Shown here one piece after another: positions 44,053-54,054 of a stretch of 64,000 nucleotides of DNA. Position 1 is the first letter of the stretch. The number at the start of each line of letters is the position of its first letter. A program made the position numbers and the translations under genes. The notes below the pieces were generated by a model, which searched no databases, was not told the DNA's origin, and was given only the letters and a program-made list of their open reading frames with translations. Source of the DNA: Diplolepis rosae (Eukaryota; Arthropoda; Insecta; Hymenoptera; Diplolepididae); assembly GCA_030998225.1 (NCBI GenBank), contig JAPYXD010000581.1, positions 186,001-250,000 on the forward strand, written 5' to 3'.

Positions 44053-44430
44053 AAATCGCATCGGGGCCTGCACCCGCGGTCCTGCGTCTCGGGTAGACTT
44101 TACTGTCCGCGTCGTTCGGAGGAGGAATCTGTTTGTTTCCCCCCTGGGTGGCGCGGCTAGTCGGTTATCCTAGTGGGCGTGTGGCAGCGAATGTAGGTTC
44201 CGAGCGAACGGATGACGGAAGAGTCGTACGCGACTTTAATGGAACCAACCACCCGTGAAGTTTAAAGCCGAAAGGCGGTTCCGCGGGTGGTGTATTGGTT
44301 CGAGAGAGGGGTTTTTTTGGTTTTAACATGTATGCCTAGACCCGTCCTAGGAGAGTCCTGTACAACGTCTATAAAAGATTTTCCCATTTTTCCTCCTCAC
44401 CAAAAAAAAAATAAAATAAAATAAAAAAAT
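44053..44430 (+). other. 3' leader and A-rich tail of the R1-like element
   Basis: GC-rich to about 44300 with an inverted pair CCACCCGTGAAG...CCGCGGGTGG (about 44249-44291). It then becomes T-rich and ends in CCTCCTCACC followed by A-rich tracts interrupted by single T (AAAATAAAATAAAAT). An imperfect A tail fits target-primed reverse transcription. Confidence 0.6.
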
Positions 44431-45411
44431 AGGAGTTATTATTATTTTTTATTAATTCCTTGAACAGTTTAGACGCAGGATATTGATTCTTATTATTGCC
44501 TCAATTGACTGATTGAGTAGTCAATTAATTATTCAATTAATTGGGTTATTATAAAAAATTGTTGCTTTTTATCTAGTAATTGCAAGTTTTCGACATAGGA
44601 GTGTACTTCTAGGAAATTTTCAAGTTTTGTATTGAATAAATAGACAAATTATTTGATTAATTGAAAATAAACTCCGAAATGTACGAGCAAACTATTGCGT
44701 CGAGAGTGGAATGTTATTTATTGTTAATAACAAGCTTTTAAACTGTTTTTGGGAAACAATTGCAGTAATACATGAATTTGCGGAGAGTTGGGAAATGACA
44801 GAGTGATTGTCGCACACTAACACTATCATCCCTGCGCTCATGTATAACTCGACTTAATAATCCTGCCTTCCGATTGGATCAACATCAATCGTTAATTACT
44901 ATAAAACTAACTAGTTTTTCAATTTTTTTCAAGAAGCAATTTCGAGGTAATTTTGACCAGAGAATATATTCTTAATGTATGTTTATAGAGTTTTGGGATA
45001 CCCTGTATAGTTACATAGGTATTCAGCGATAGGTATTTAAGGATTCTGAAGAAAGAAAACCACATTAAGAGTAGGTCTGATGGATTACCAAAGACGGCTC
45101 TTTCCACTTGGGATGGCTCCACGTGAATAGAAGGAGAATAAGTAGTAAAGTTCGATTTAGGACAGGCAAACTATACCATTACTTAACAATGTGTCGTTGA
45201 AAGTTTTATTCGGAAAGATTCACTTTGAGAGTCCTCGAGTTTGTAATTTTTGAAGTATCTTATAAAATTTCTATAAAATCTATTTTCACGGTTGAGTTGG
45301 TACATTGGAGAATATTTTTACGAACTTATACATCGGTGATTCCACGTCAAATTTATAACCAAATTTTTGATTGCGCTGAAAATTTTTTTCTCTTTCTATA
45401 GACGATAAAAA
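44431..45411. other. AT-rich intergenic DNA
   Basis: No gene recognised. GGGATACCCTGTATAG at 44996 resembles a transposon terminus, but no partner was found. Confidence 0.35.
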
Positions 45412-45800
45412 AGGACACGTATTTTTTTCAATCTGATTTTTATATTTTTCGAGATATCGATTTTTGAATTTCTCGGTCCCAAAAACCAGTTTTTCTTTAA
45501 ATGCTTCGCAAATTATAAAGCAATTTTTTAAACAATTTGAAATATTTCGAAAAAGCCCTCTCCAAATTGAATAATATTTTCTGTAATTTATTATTGTGGT
45601 ATGTAGAATATTGTCTTAAATTTTAAAAGTGGACGGTTGAATACTTTATTTAATATGATTTATAATATTCTATCTCGCGCACAGTCACAGTATGAAAAAT
45701 GGGCGATTTGCGAAGCATTTAAAGAAAAACTGTTTTTTTGGGACCCGAAAATTCAAAAATCGATATCTTGAAAAATATAAGTGTCATATTGAAAAAAAAA
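45412..45800. mobile_element. Foldback MITE with ~100-bp arms
   Basis: The left arm (45412-45511) contains TCGAGATATCGATTTTTGAA, TCTCGGTCCCAAAAA and TTTAAATGCTTCGCAAAT. The right arm (45705-45800) is its inverse, with indels. The loop is about 190 bases with no frame. Similar wording at 18.4-18.85 kb suggests another degraded member. Confidence 0.7.
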
Positions 45801-45829
45801 TTCGAATTAATCTTAGTCAATACGGGTTT

Positions 45830-46060
45830 GGGTTGATCCGAGCCAAGTTTTCAAGTTGAATAGATCCAAGTTCAGATTATTTGGATTTATTCTGATTAAA
45901 AATTCTATTTACACCAATCAGAGTACGGATTGAGTCGAATGGATTTTTAACTGATTTGTATCAAACGATTTCAAAAACTTTTTTCAGATTGTTTCGGATT
46001 GATTCGGAATATTACGTGAATATATTTCGGATTGGGTCAGATTGAATTCCAATCCAAAAT
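45830..46060. repeat. TCGGATTG-rich dispersed repeat
   Basis: Repeated words of the type TTCGGATTG, GGATTGAGTCGAATGG and TTCGGATTGATTCGG also occur, more diluted, at 20220-20360 and 21270-21440. It is non-coding and no termini are defined. Confidence 0.45.
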
Positions 46061-46424
46061 TTCAGTAACGATTAAAATTTCATTTTTTAATTCTCATTGC
46101 GATTTCTCACTTTTGTTTTAAGTTCAACTTTACCCTATTAATGTTTTAATGACTGAGAACGACTTTTGTTTCAATTTAAACTCTTTTAAATGTCACTAAT
46201 AATGTATTGCATAATTGACCATTTTAATAATTCGCAAAATTGACCAGAGAGGATCAATTTGAATCAATTAAAAATGTAACCATCTAAGATTCTATTATTC
46301 TTCAGAAAAATGAAAATTAATTTTTTCATTTTCAAATTCTAAATAAACGAAATTTAAACGAAGGAGGTACTATAAATGATAATAATACTTTTTATGTAAA
46401 AAATAATGTTTTTCGCAGCTAAAA

Positions 46425-46594
46425 ATTCGTGGTGGTATCCATTCCTTCTAAATGAATTGCTGAATTTTCGTGGCAAGATTGAAATAACAGAAAAAAAGGT
46501 TTCTTTTCTTCCGCAGTTGGCCGAATGTTCCTTAATAGAGTTGAATCCTTTCAGCGTCAAGGAGACTAATCAGCTTGACGATCTTTACCCCAGG
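46425..46594 (+). CDS. Candidate internal exon, product not identified
   Basis: An open frame bounded by TTTTTCGCAG and CCCCAG|GTAATT, good acceptor and donor sequences. It encodes about 56 residues (KNSWWYPFLLNELLNFRGKI, then EITEKKVSFLPQLAEC..., ending DDLYPR). The segment GKIEI..KKVSFLPQ vaguely resembles the region before the Q-loop of ABC-transporter nucleotide-binding domains. There is no Walker A and the match is too weak to name it. No partner exon is recognised nearby. It could be a single exon of a long gene or a stranded pseudoexon. Confidence 0.3.
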
Positions 46595-46599
46595 TAATT

Positions 46600-48118
46600 A
46601 ATTTCAAAAGGCAGTATTAGCAGAGCCTGAGCTTGTCTTGTCTCTAAGAGAAAGAGAGAGATAGATCGCCATGGGTGCAATTTTCGCTTGCGACAATTGC
46701 ATCGGGGGAACAAAACTGTAGAGCCGCCCTTTTTTACTGTTACTCCTGAAACTAAATAGCTAACCGCCTCTTCCACATTTCCTATCTACTTCGTTGATAT
46801 CAGTTTTACTACTTGGAACGTGAAAATTAGTTCTTCTCACTTAAGAGGTGTCCATAAAAATGCATTAATCTAGTACTATAATTCATTTTTGAAGCATTAG
46901 TAAATTACATACACCAAAAAATACCGATGGCGTAAGTGTATTTTAGAAAAAACATTCGTTGCTTTAAATATGACCGAAAAAAACCATTTATGCAATTTCA
47001 AGTTGAAATGTCTCGAAATCCTGACGTATAGGAAAAATTTAGACAACGGATTCGTTTTTAGGACATCAAAATCCTTCAGAGTTACTCCGGTCTTAAGTAC
47101 AAAAACAGTTCAATTTTGTCGGCCAGTGTTATTTTCATTAATCAAATTATCATCTAGAAATTTTGACAAATTTGATTCTACGTCTGAAAATAATAATCTG
47201 AACTGTGCTATTTTATGTATGACTAAAATTCTTTCTATGATCATAAGATTATAAAGCTTGATAACAATAGAAAAATTGTATGCAAGATTCCAAAAGTAAC
47301 GAAAATCCAAATTTTTAACCTTTTCAAAAGCTTGTTGTTTGGGATTTTTAAATGTAATTTAAAAGAGATTTCTTTCTCTTTTTTGAAAAAAAATCAATGA
47401 AAAAGTTTGAAATAAAATAACTCAGGAAATAGTTACTTTGACTGATATTTGTTTGATTATCTGTCCAATTCTTTCGTGATAAGTTATTTTGACAAACTAC
47501 AGCTTTCAAAGTAAGTAACAGAAATTCCAAGTTTTGAATGAAGTAAAACTTTATAATTTTAAAAGAAAAGTCTTTTACTCACAGGAGGTAGCTTCTTTAG
47601 AAAAGTTAGGATGGTTAATTTCATTTAATTGACGTTAAAGTTCGATGCCTAAGTCAGAAAAGTTTTAGTCCACCTTGAATTATTCCACAAAGACGATTCT
47701 AGACGTCGAGTGCAATAAACAAAGATCAAAGAATACCGCTCGTTTGTAAAACGTATTTCAAATTTTCTTTGAAATGTTCTTTGCGATCAGGAAAGAAGAT
47801 AAAAGTTGTGAAAACAGTTGTGAAAGCCTGGAAAAGTTTCGCATGGTTCACTCTTCGGAAATCGAAATTTCCTTAGAGAACAGTAGGAAAGGAAATTGAG
47901 AATTTTTTTTGAGATTGGTCGACAGTAGGGAGTTTAATTGAGTCATTTCAAAATAAATATGCCCTTTGAATCATAAATCTTATTTGACGATTATACATAA
48001 ATAATTTTAAAAGTCCAAAAAATCCAGAAACGAATGAATACATCGATAAAAAAACACGATGAATTTTTAAATTCCTTTCGGAAAGAATAATCTATATATC
48101 AGTTGTAACTATAATTTT
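46600..48118. other. AT-rich intergenic DNA
   Basis: No gene supported; frames here are short and lack motifs. A purine-rich AGAGAAAGAGAGAGAT run lies at about 46648. Confidence 0.35.
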
Positions 48119-48119
48119 T

Positions 48120-48649
48120 TTATGTGCCTCAGCCGCGGAAACTCGTTTTTCCGTTTCAGCTGAGAGTAAAGCAATGTTGTATATTCCGTTACAGAGGAAT
48201 ACAATGTAGAAATTGAACTGCGCATGCGCATTATAGTCTTACAGCGGAACGCAATCTATTTCTTATTCTTCTTCTTCTCATTTCTTCTTCGTACAGCGTT
48301 AGCACTGACTACTACACAAGACCGATAAAATCAAAATGGCCGGAACTAGTCTCCAATTTGCGCGCGCTTCGTACAACTAGCGCAGCAAACAACTACAATA
48401 AGTACTAGATTAGATTCCAATGTACGCATAAAAACTCGTATCCGCACCACAGTCACATAAAATAGAATATGTGCCAATGCACACAATTCGGGACATTGCG
48501 AGACTCGCGACAATGCTCGCAGGACTGATCGCGCCTCGGATTCGTCTCGGCTTTGCCTCAGCTACGTCTCGGCTACTCCTTGGCTCCGATCTCCTGCGAA
48601 CATTGTCGCTCGTCACGCAATCACCCTCATTGTTTGCCTGGGCACATAA
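48120..48649 (+). mobile_element. TTATGTGCC-family MITE, diverged copy
   Basis: Starts TTATGTGCCTCAGCCGCGGA and ends in GGCACATAA before TA (48650-48651). It carries the family blocks GAACTGCGCATGCGCATTATA, TTCTTCTTC, GTACAGCGTTAGCAC, TGCCAATGCACACAATTCGG and AATGCTCGCAGGACTGATCG. It is more diverged than the 37.7-kb copy, so it is an older insertion. Confidence 0.75.
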
Positions 48650-48845
48650 TATACTATTATCTTTCAAATCCTGCATCCCAATTAACAGTTAGTTCTACAA
48701 AGTTGTTGTGGTCACTAAATTTGAATATAAATTCGAATTTTCATATTTGTGACTATAAATTAAGTAAAATGGAGTAAACTAAGTGACCATTCTGGTGCGA
48801 CGGCCATAAATATTACTGATTTTTATCAGCTAGTGTCTAGTTATA

Positions 48846-48955
48846 CGAGGGCTGTTCAATAAGTCCGTGACTTTGAAATGAAGAACCCTTTTTATAACAA
48901 AAACTCCAATTTATTTTCCAACATATTCCCCTTTTAACTGTATACATTGTGACGT
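48846..48955. mobile_element. Mariner-type terminal fragment
   Basis: CGAGGGCTGTTCAATAAGTC and the following CGTGAC form a typical outer terminus of mariner elements. It is followed by about 80 bases of subterminal-like AT-rich sequence. The other end and any coding part are absent. Confidence 0.5.
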
Positions 48956-49216
48956 GGTAAATTTTACCCTTCACTTAAAAAGATATTTATGTAGACTCAT
49001 CGGCAGCCCCCTGCATCTCTGAGTTGAAAATGACATGAATTGTGACTGGCTGCCATGGTGGCGCTGACTGTTCATTGGGCCGACTTACACGAAAATCACA
49101 TTATAAAATGTAGTTTTTTAAGTTTTTCCCTGTAAATTTTTAAATTTTCGAGTTCTTGAACGGTACTGAGATAAATTCCGCGAGTCTATGGTAGAAACAA
49201 ATATCTGTAAAAATTA

Positions 49217-49466
49217 ATGGAAAAAATGGTGAAATGTGTCTGTTTTGGGTGTAAAACCGGATATAAGTCTTGCTCCGAAAAAGTTCATTTTTTCATTGTG
49301 CCGAAGGATGAAAATACAATAAAATTACGGCAAATTGCTATCCTTCGGGATAATATGAAATCAAAAGTAGGTCATGCGATTTGTGAAAAGCATTTTAAGC
49401 CAGAAGATATTCTTCATGAGAGGTTAACCTATGCGCCCGATGGAGTAAAAGTTTTGGGAAGAGCAA
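49217..49466 (+). CDS. THAP-domain exon of the P-like transposon
   Basis: The frame starts MEKMVKC; the second Met (49226) gives the typical MVKC THAP start. It continues CVCFGCKTGYKS, with the first two zinc Cys, then VHFFIVPKDEN (the HxFP-like segment) and AICEKHFKPEDI as the closing C-x2-H. It ends at the donor A|GTACGT after VLGRA. The domain is about 80 residues, normal for THAP, and it binds zinc and DNA. The usual catalytic exons of a P transposase are not found downstream before the right terminus. It may therefore produce at most a truncated DNA-binding protein, or nothing. Confidence 0.75.
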
Positions 49467-49890
49467 GTACGTGGAACATATTGTTTATTTTCTCAATTAG
49501 ATTAAAATAAAACATTTTATTTGATAAAGATATTAATAATTAACTACATAATATAATAAAAATTAATGTCTCAATATTAATTAATTTTATCTAGCTGCGC
49601 AATGAATTTCTTTTGCACCGCAATAAATGTCTCTCAAATACTTATCGCAAATAAATTCAGTTGCAAACATTTTGTGTGATAGAAGTTTAAAAATAGATAA
49701 ATAAAAATGACTGAAATAAAAAAGAGGTGAGAAAGAATATTTTTTTAAATTCTGAATTGAAGTTAATGTGAGCTTGTTAAAATTGGATTTTGTTGAAAGG
49801 GAAAAAAATTTCTGATTTCTAACAATTTTGATATTAGAATAAAGTTTTGGACTTTAAAAAAGAATATAAGTTCAGATTTTTTGTTAATTA

Positions 49891-50478
49891 AGGGAGGATT
49901 CTATTTTGTTGGGTAAAATAAATCGATGATTTTTTAGGAATTTATTTTTAGAAAACTATTAACGATAGAAAGCTACAATTTAGTATGGTTTCAAAAAAAC
50001 ATTTATTCATAAATATTCTTAATCTGTACCGATTTCTGCATATAATGAACCACGATCATTTAATAATAATGGGAAACTAAAATGTTATGAATTTTTCAAA
50101 AAAATTCTTGATTTTTTTCAAATTTTTTGACACAAATTATTATGTAAAACTAGCAATTGTTAATATTTTTTGACGATTGTGGTTCACTTTTTGCACACAA
50201 CCCTGATACACATTTGTGCCAAATTTGGTAACGATTGGTCAATTAGAACGTCTTGAATCACTTCCGTTAGTTCGAAAAACGTGGTTTTGAGATAAACGCG
50301 TTTAAAATTTTTACAAACAGTTTTGTCTTACGTAGGTACCATTATAAATACAGCTATAACATTCTTTCTATTTCGAATTTCCTAACAAAATTTTAGGGCA
50401 GCATTTCTATGATACTAAGGAACATTTTTACGTTAAAAAAAATCGATTTTTTTTACCCATCAAAGTAGAATCCTCCCT
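49891..50478. mobile_element. 588-bp MITE nested in the P-like transposon
   Basis: Flanked by TA (49889-49890 and 50479-50480). The termini are AGGGAGGATTCTATTTTGTT and, inverted, AGGGAGGATTCTACTTTGAT, followed by GGGTAAAA on both sides. The interior is AT-rich and non-coding. Its presence dates the P-like insertion as the older of the two. Confidence 0.8.
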
Positions 50479-51334
50479 TAAGATTCCTTACTTTTTAATG
50501 CTTATAGTTTTACTGAATTACACGGAATTCCTAAAGTATAGAAATTAAAAACTCAAATTTATAATTTTGCGATACATGAATTTCAAAATAAAATAATTCA
50601 ACGCAGATAAATAAGAAAAAAGTAAATAAAAAAATTAATAAATGACAAAAAATTGATTAAATATGTTATAAATACATAAGTAGAAAAATTAGTAAAGTAT
50701 ATTTATAGATAAAGAAATTTTTTCAGAGCACTTATGGGAGACCTCAACTATTTCACTGATTTGAACTATAATATATAATAACAATATATTATTAATATAT
50801 TTAATTGATTAATCATTTATTTCATAGTATAATATTAACAAATTATGAGTTCAAATTCCAAACAGTATTTTTGAAATGTTTGTATTTTTAAAAAAGTTTC
50901 ACTTAATTACAGTAGTAATATATAGTGTATATACTATATTATATTTATTGTAATTTTATAATAACGATGTTAATTATTAATATTTATATTCAAAGTAACT
51001 CAAAACAATTATAAAATGAAGAACATGACACAAATAACGCAATTCCCGCCAGAATTTGGAAATTATATTTTCACCTAAAGTGAATTTCTTAACCTTTTCG
51101 AAGAAAATAAATTTTTGTAAAAAAACATGAAGATCTTATTAGATTCTTGTCATGTATAAGAAAATGCGGTAGAATAGATTTTATTTGGAGAAAATTAAAT
51201 ATTCATGCTTTTTACCACGTATTTTTTTGAATCTAGGGCCTATGAACGGTCAGCGTCGCCACCGGCGGCAGTCAACTTTCACGTAATTTTTTTCTTATGC
51301 ATTTGGAGGCAAGATTCAGGGGGCTGCTCATCGG

Positions 51335-51760
51335 TATGACAGGTGGGGTTACGTCCCGGGGGAAAAAGTCGTATGGCGAGAGATCGCATTTCGTCGCCAC
51401 CCGAGAGCACTTCTAACGATTAACACGCACTACCTGCACTTACGCTTCCTGTCCCGTCTGTCGCATACACGGCACGAGGACAACGGCACCAGAGGACAGC
51501 GGCGTTGGAGATGCGGCACAACCGGCTTCCCAATAGAAGTAAACACTAGCCGCCATGACGACTTACGAGCTTCGATACATCGATGCTTCGATGGTCGCCG
51601 CCATCGATCGCTACGGAGTGACGTACAGGACGACCAGCTTCAACCACGTGGCCCGGAAAATTCAGTCTGGGGCACACTGACCTGAGGACTTTATATCTGG
51701 TATTCCAGACATTGGAGATACTAAATTTATGTTATATAATTTGATTGGACTCTATTCAAC
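51335..51760. other. GC-rich single-copy-like DNA flanking the P-like insertion
   Basis: Markedly GC-rich with many CpG (GGTTACGTCCCGGGGG, GCCGCCATCGATCGC). No family recognised. It contains the small frame listed separately at 51555-51680. It may be part of a host promoter or exon, or of an unrecognised element. Confidence 0.35.
51555..51680 (+). CDS. Short ORF (41 codons) with a good start context
   Basis: The ATG in CGCCATGACG opens MTTYELRYIDASMVAAIDRY and on to GAHTGA. The context and GC-rich composition differ from the AT-rich chance frames elsewhere. There is no domain, signal peptide or membrane segment. It could be a first exon, an upstream ORF or chance. Confidence 0.2.
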   Translation: MTTYELRYIDASMVAAIDRYGVTYRTTSFNHVARKIQSGAH

Positions 51761-51764
51761 TTAA

Positions 51765-52849
51765 AAGGGGAGTGCGTCAATCTTCCCTGAGCTTTCTGCA
51801 CGAAACTTGCAGTACCGAAAGTTCGATATGAATGAGTAATAATGCCGGAATGATTTGAATTTTGAAAATTGAGGTTTTCGCACGCGCCGAGTGAGTTCTT
51901 CAGTACAGTAAAATGGTGGCGGAGTGGTGATAGCTATTGGCTGGCATGCTCGCGGCATGGGTTCAATTCTTTTTGCCGGTGATATATTTTTTTTTGAATT
52001 TTTATACATTGTTAATTATTTACAATGTAATTATTATAAGTTTTGATCATTTGTAATGAATTTAAATTTGAATAAACTTTGCTTTCCACTTGCTTTATTG
52101 AAGGAAAATTGTTCATGTAGCAATGTAGCGTTTATTAAATGTTCCTGATGTCTATAAAATGTATGCTTTACTTGCTTTTATGATAAGTATCACCTTTATG
52201 GTTGTAAAGGAAGTGATACAGAAAACTTGTAAAAATCTTTAAAAAAAATTGATATTGTACAATCATTCAAAGAACTGACAATAAATGTTTATTAGGTCAT
52301 ATCAGGGAAGCCTCAAATTTCTTGTATATGCCTGATAGAATATTTTTTGAAGTAATATTTCCTAAATATGTAAATGAATGTTTATTATTGCATAAATAAA
52401 GTGTAAAATAAATGTACCTTTCAAATAATTAATATTAATATAAATTATGCAAAATATATTGACAGCGTTAATTATTATTTATAATTTTTAGTATTTGTTA
52501 TTTAAATTAAATTCATTAAAAATGACCAAAACTTATTCTAATTACATTGTACATAATTAACAATGTATAAAAATTAAATAAAAAAAATCACCGTCAAAAA
52601 GAATTGAACCCGCGCCGCGAGCATGCCAGCCTATAGCCATAACCATTACGTCACCGCTTTACTGTGCTGCAGGATTTACCGGCCTTTACTTACTCGGCGC
52701 GAGTGAAAACCTCAATTTTAAAAACTTAATTTCTCGGAATAACTGAGGTAGTGGCTCCTGTCACTCCGGCATTATTACTAATTCATATCGAACTTTCGGT
52801 ACTGCAAGCTTCGTGCAGAAAGCTCAGGCAAGATTGACGCACTCTCCTT
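51765..52849. mobile_element. Foldback element with tRNA-like segments in both arms
   Basis: Arms of about 310-340 bases. The left starts AAGGGGAGTGCGTCAATCTT and the inverted right starts AAGGAGAGTGCGTCAATCTT. Both run through GAGCTTTCTGCACGAA, TTGCAGTACCGAAAGTTCGA and an ATACATTGTTAATTAT block. Inside each arm lies a tRNA-like stretch. The left copy (about 51913-51980) has an A-box-like TGGCGGAGTGG and a B-box-like GGGTTCAATTC; the right copy is in inverse orientation. The element could be a palindromic dimer of a SINE-like unit or a foldback transposon that captured one. Confidence 0.7.
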
Positions 52850-53075
52850 GTTAGTACCAATGTACCACACGCGCTGTTCACCGTGTAAGAGAGAACCGCG
52901 TGTTTATGAAAATTATTTGCCGAGGTCGATTACTGTACTAGGCACGGGTAGCCTAGTCGTTTATCAGAAATATGACATGTGACCTGCTCCCGTTCCGCGA
53001 TTGGGTCACCCGATTAATTCGAGGGGCAGGTCGGGAAATTTGTCGGCGATGCTCATCACTCATCACTCTCGTCTT
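52850..53075. other. Short spacer
   Basis: GC-balanced sequence without a supported gene. It leads directly into the 8-bp-duplication element at 53084. Confidence 0.3.
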
Positions 53076-53083
53076 GCGACTGC

Positions 53084-53656
53084 CAGGGGGTTTCAACTCC
53101 GGCGAAATCATGCTAGAGTTTCTTCTCCCCGCTTGTCTCTACCTCTCCCGCACTCCCCTCACAGCGAGCCCATATTGCTCCAAGTTTCTCCTTACCAGCG
53201 CGAGAAAAAATCGTCCGATGATTTTACTCGAGAGAATGTACATGGAAGAATATATTTTAAAGTCTTCAACAGTCTTGAGAAAAGAAACATCTAGTTTCGC
53301 ATTCTACCTTAAATGCTAATGCTAAAGTAACATTAAAATTTAAAATCATTAATTTTCCGGTGCCGGCTCCGATGTTCTCGCTAAGTGAACGACACTTTCG
53401 CTTGCTCCAATATACTCTATCTTGCTTTATGAACATATCCAAGGTCGGCGTGTACGCGCTCTCTTTTCAACGTATTCCTTTCGGTATTTTTCTCCCACCA
53501 CTCGGATGTACGCAGATATACGCGGGAGTAGAATTGAGTGGAATAAGGTGCAGTATTGCGGTGGGACGGTGGAGTAAGGCGGACTAGCTAGTTCATCGGA
53601 AGGACGCCACTAAAATATCATGTTACACGGAGTCTTATGAGAGTTGGAACCCCCTG
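53084..53656. mobile_element. 573-bp non-autonomous element with exact 8-bp target duplication (hAT- or P-like)
   Basis: GCGACTGC is present on both sides (53076-53083 and 53657-53664). The termini are CAGGGGGTTTCAACTC and, inverted, CAGGGGGTTCCAACTC. A CAG-initial terminus with an 8-bp duplication is typical of hAT and P superfamilies; nothing internal decides between them. The two overlapping frames of about 100 codons inside have no motifs and are not called. Confidence 0.8.
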
Positions 53657-53664
53657 GCGACTGC

Positions 53665-54054
53665 CAACGGCCAGTGCCAACGATTTCTGCCACTTGATTA
53701 CTGACTTTCATTTGAATATCTTGGCATTTATTTTCCATATCAAATTTAAGTTTGTATCGAATCTCAAATTTTGATCGTAATAAACAGTGTTCTGCAAAAT
53801 TTCATTTTGATCAAGTTCTGGTTCATTTATTTATTACCCGTCAACTTTTGTGATTATATTTTGACCCCGCCTTGTGTTTAGTGTTGTTAGTTTTGAGTCT
53901 CATTATTATTGGAGTAAACTTTGTCACTAAGCGAAGTGACTGGCGCTCAACATTGCAAGAGAAATGTTTTAGTTTCAAGTATTATAATCTAATAAAAATT
54001 TGTTGGGCCTAATCAATAATAAGAGTTGCCAGGTTCCGGGTAAGAACCTGCATC
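53665..54054. other. AT-rich intergenic DNA
   Basis: No gene recognised. Confidence 0.35.

Larger units (their letters stand above)
39000..44430 (+). mobile_element. R1-clade non-LTR retrotransposon, inactive
   Basis: About 5.4 kb, strikingly GC-rich against its surroundings. The layout is 5' leader (about 39005-39676), ORF1 with CCHC knuckles, overlapping ORF2 with an apurinic endonuclease, reverse transcriptase and a C-terminal CCHC, then a 3' leader ending in an A-rich tail (AAAAAAAAATAAAATAAAAT) at about 44402-44430. There are no long terminal repeats. This organisation and the C-terminal knuckle identify the R1 clade (R1, TRAS, SART, Waldo and relatives). At least five frame lesions inactivate it. 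No TTAGG or rDNA target is visible at either edge, and no clear target duplication was found. Confidence 0.9.
49004..51326 (+). mobile_element. P-like transposon with exact 8-bp target duplication
   Basis: The same octamer CTCATCGG lies immediately outside both ends (48996-49003 and 51327-51334). The termini are CAGCCCCCTGCATCT and, inverted, CAGCCCCCTGAATCT. Subterminal inverted repeats follow, GACTGGCTGCCATGGTGGCG on the left and its near inverse (GACTGCCGCCGGTGGCG) on the right, each leading into GCTGAC(T/C)GTTCAT. The element keeps a THAP-encoding first exon (49217-49466), the DNA-binding domain of P-type transposases. The rest of its 2.3 kb is AT-rich without transposase motifs. An 8-bp duplication also fits hAT, but the THAP exon favours the P superfamily. 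Confidence 0.85.

Noticed and set aside
46354..46560. Minus-strand 68-codon ORF opposite the candidate exon
   Set aside because: It lacks splice signals and motifs; the plus strand has both an acceptor and a donor.
52972..53319. 115- and 97-codon overlapping ORFs
   Set aside because: They lie across the end of the TSD-bounded element at 53084 and have no motifs.
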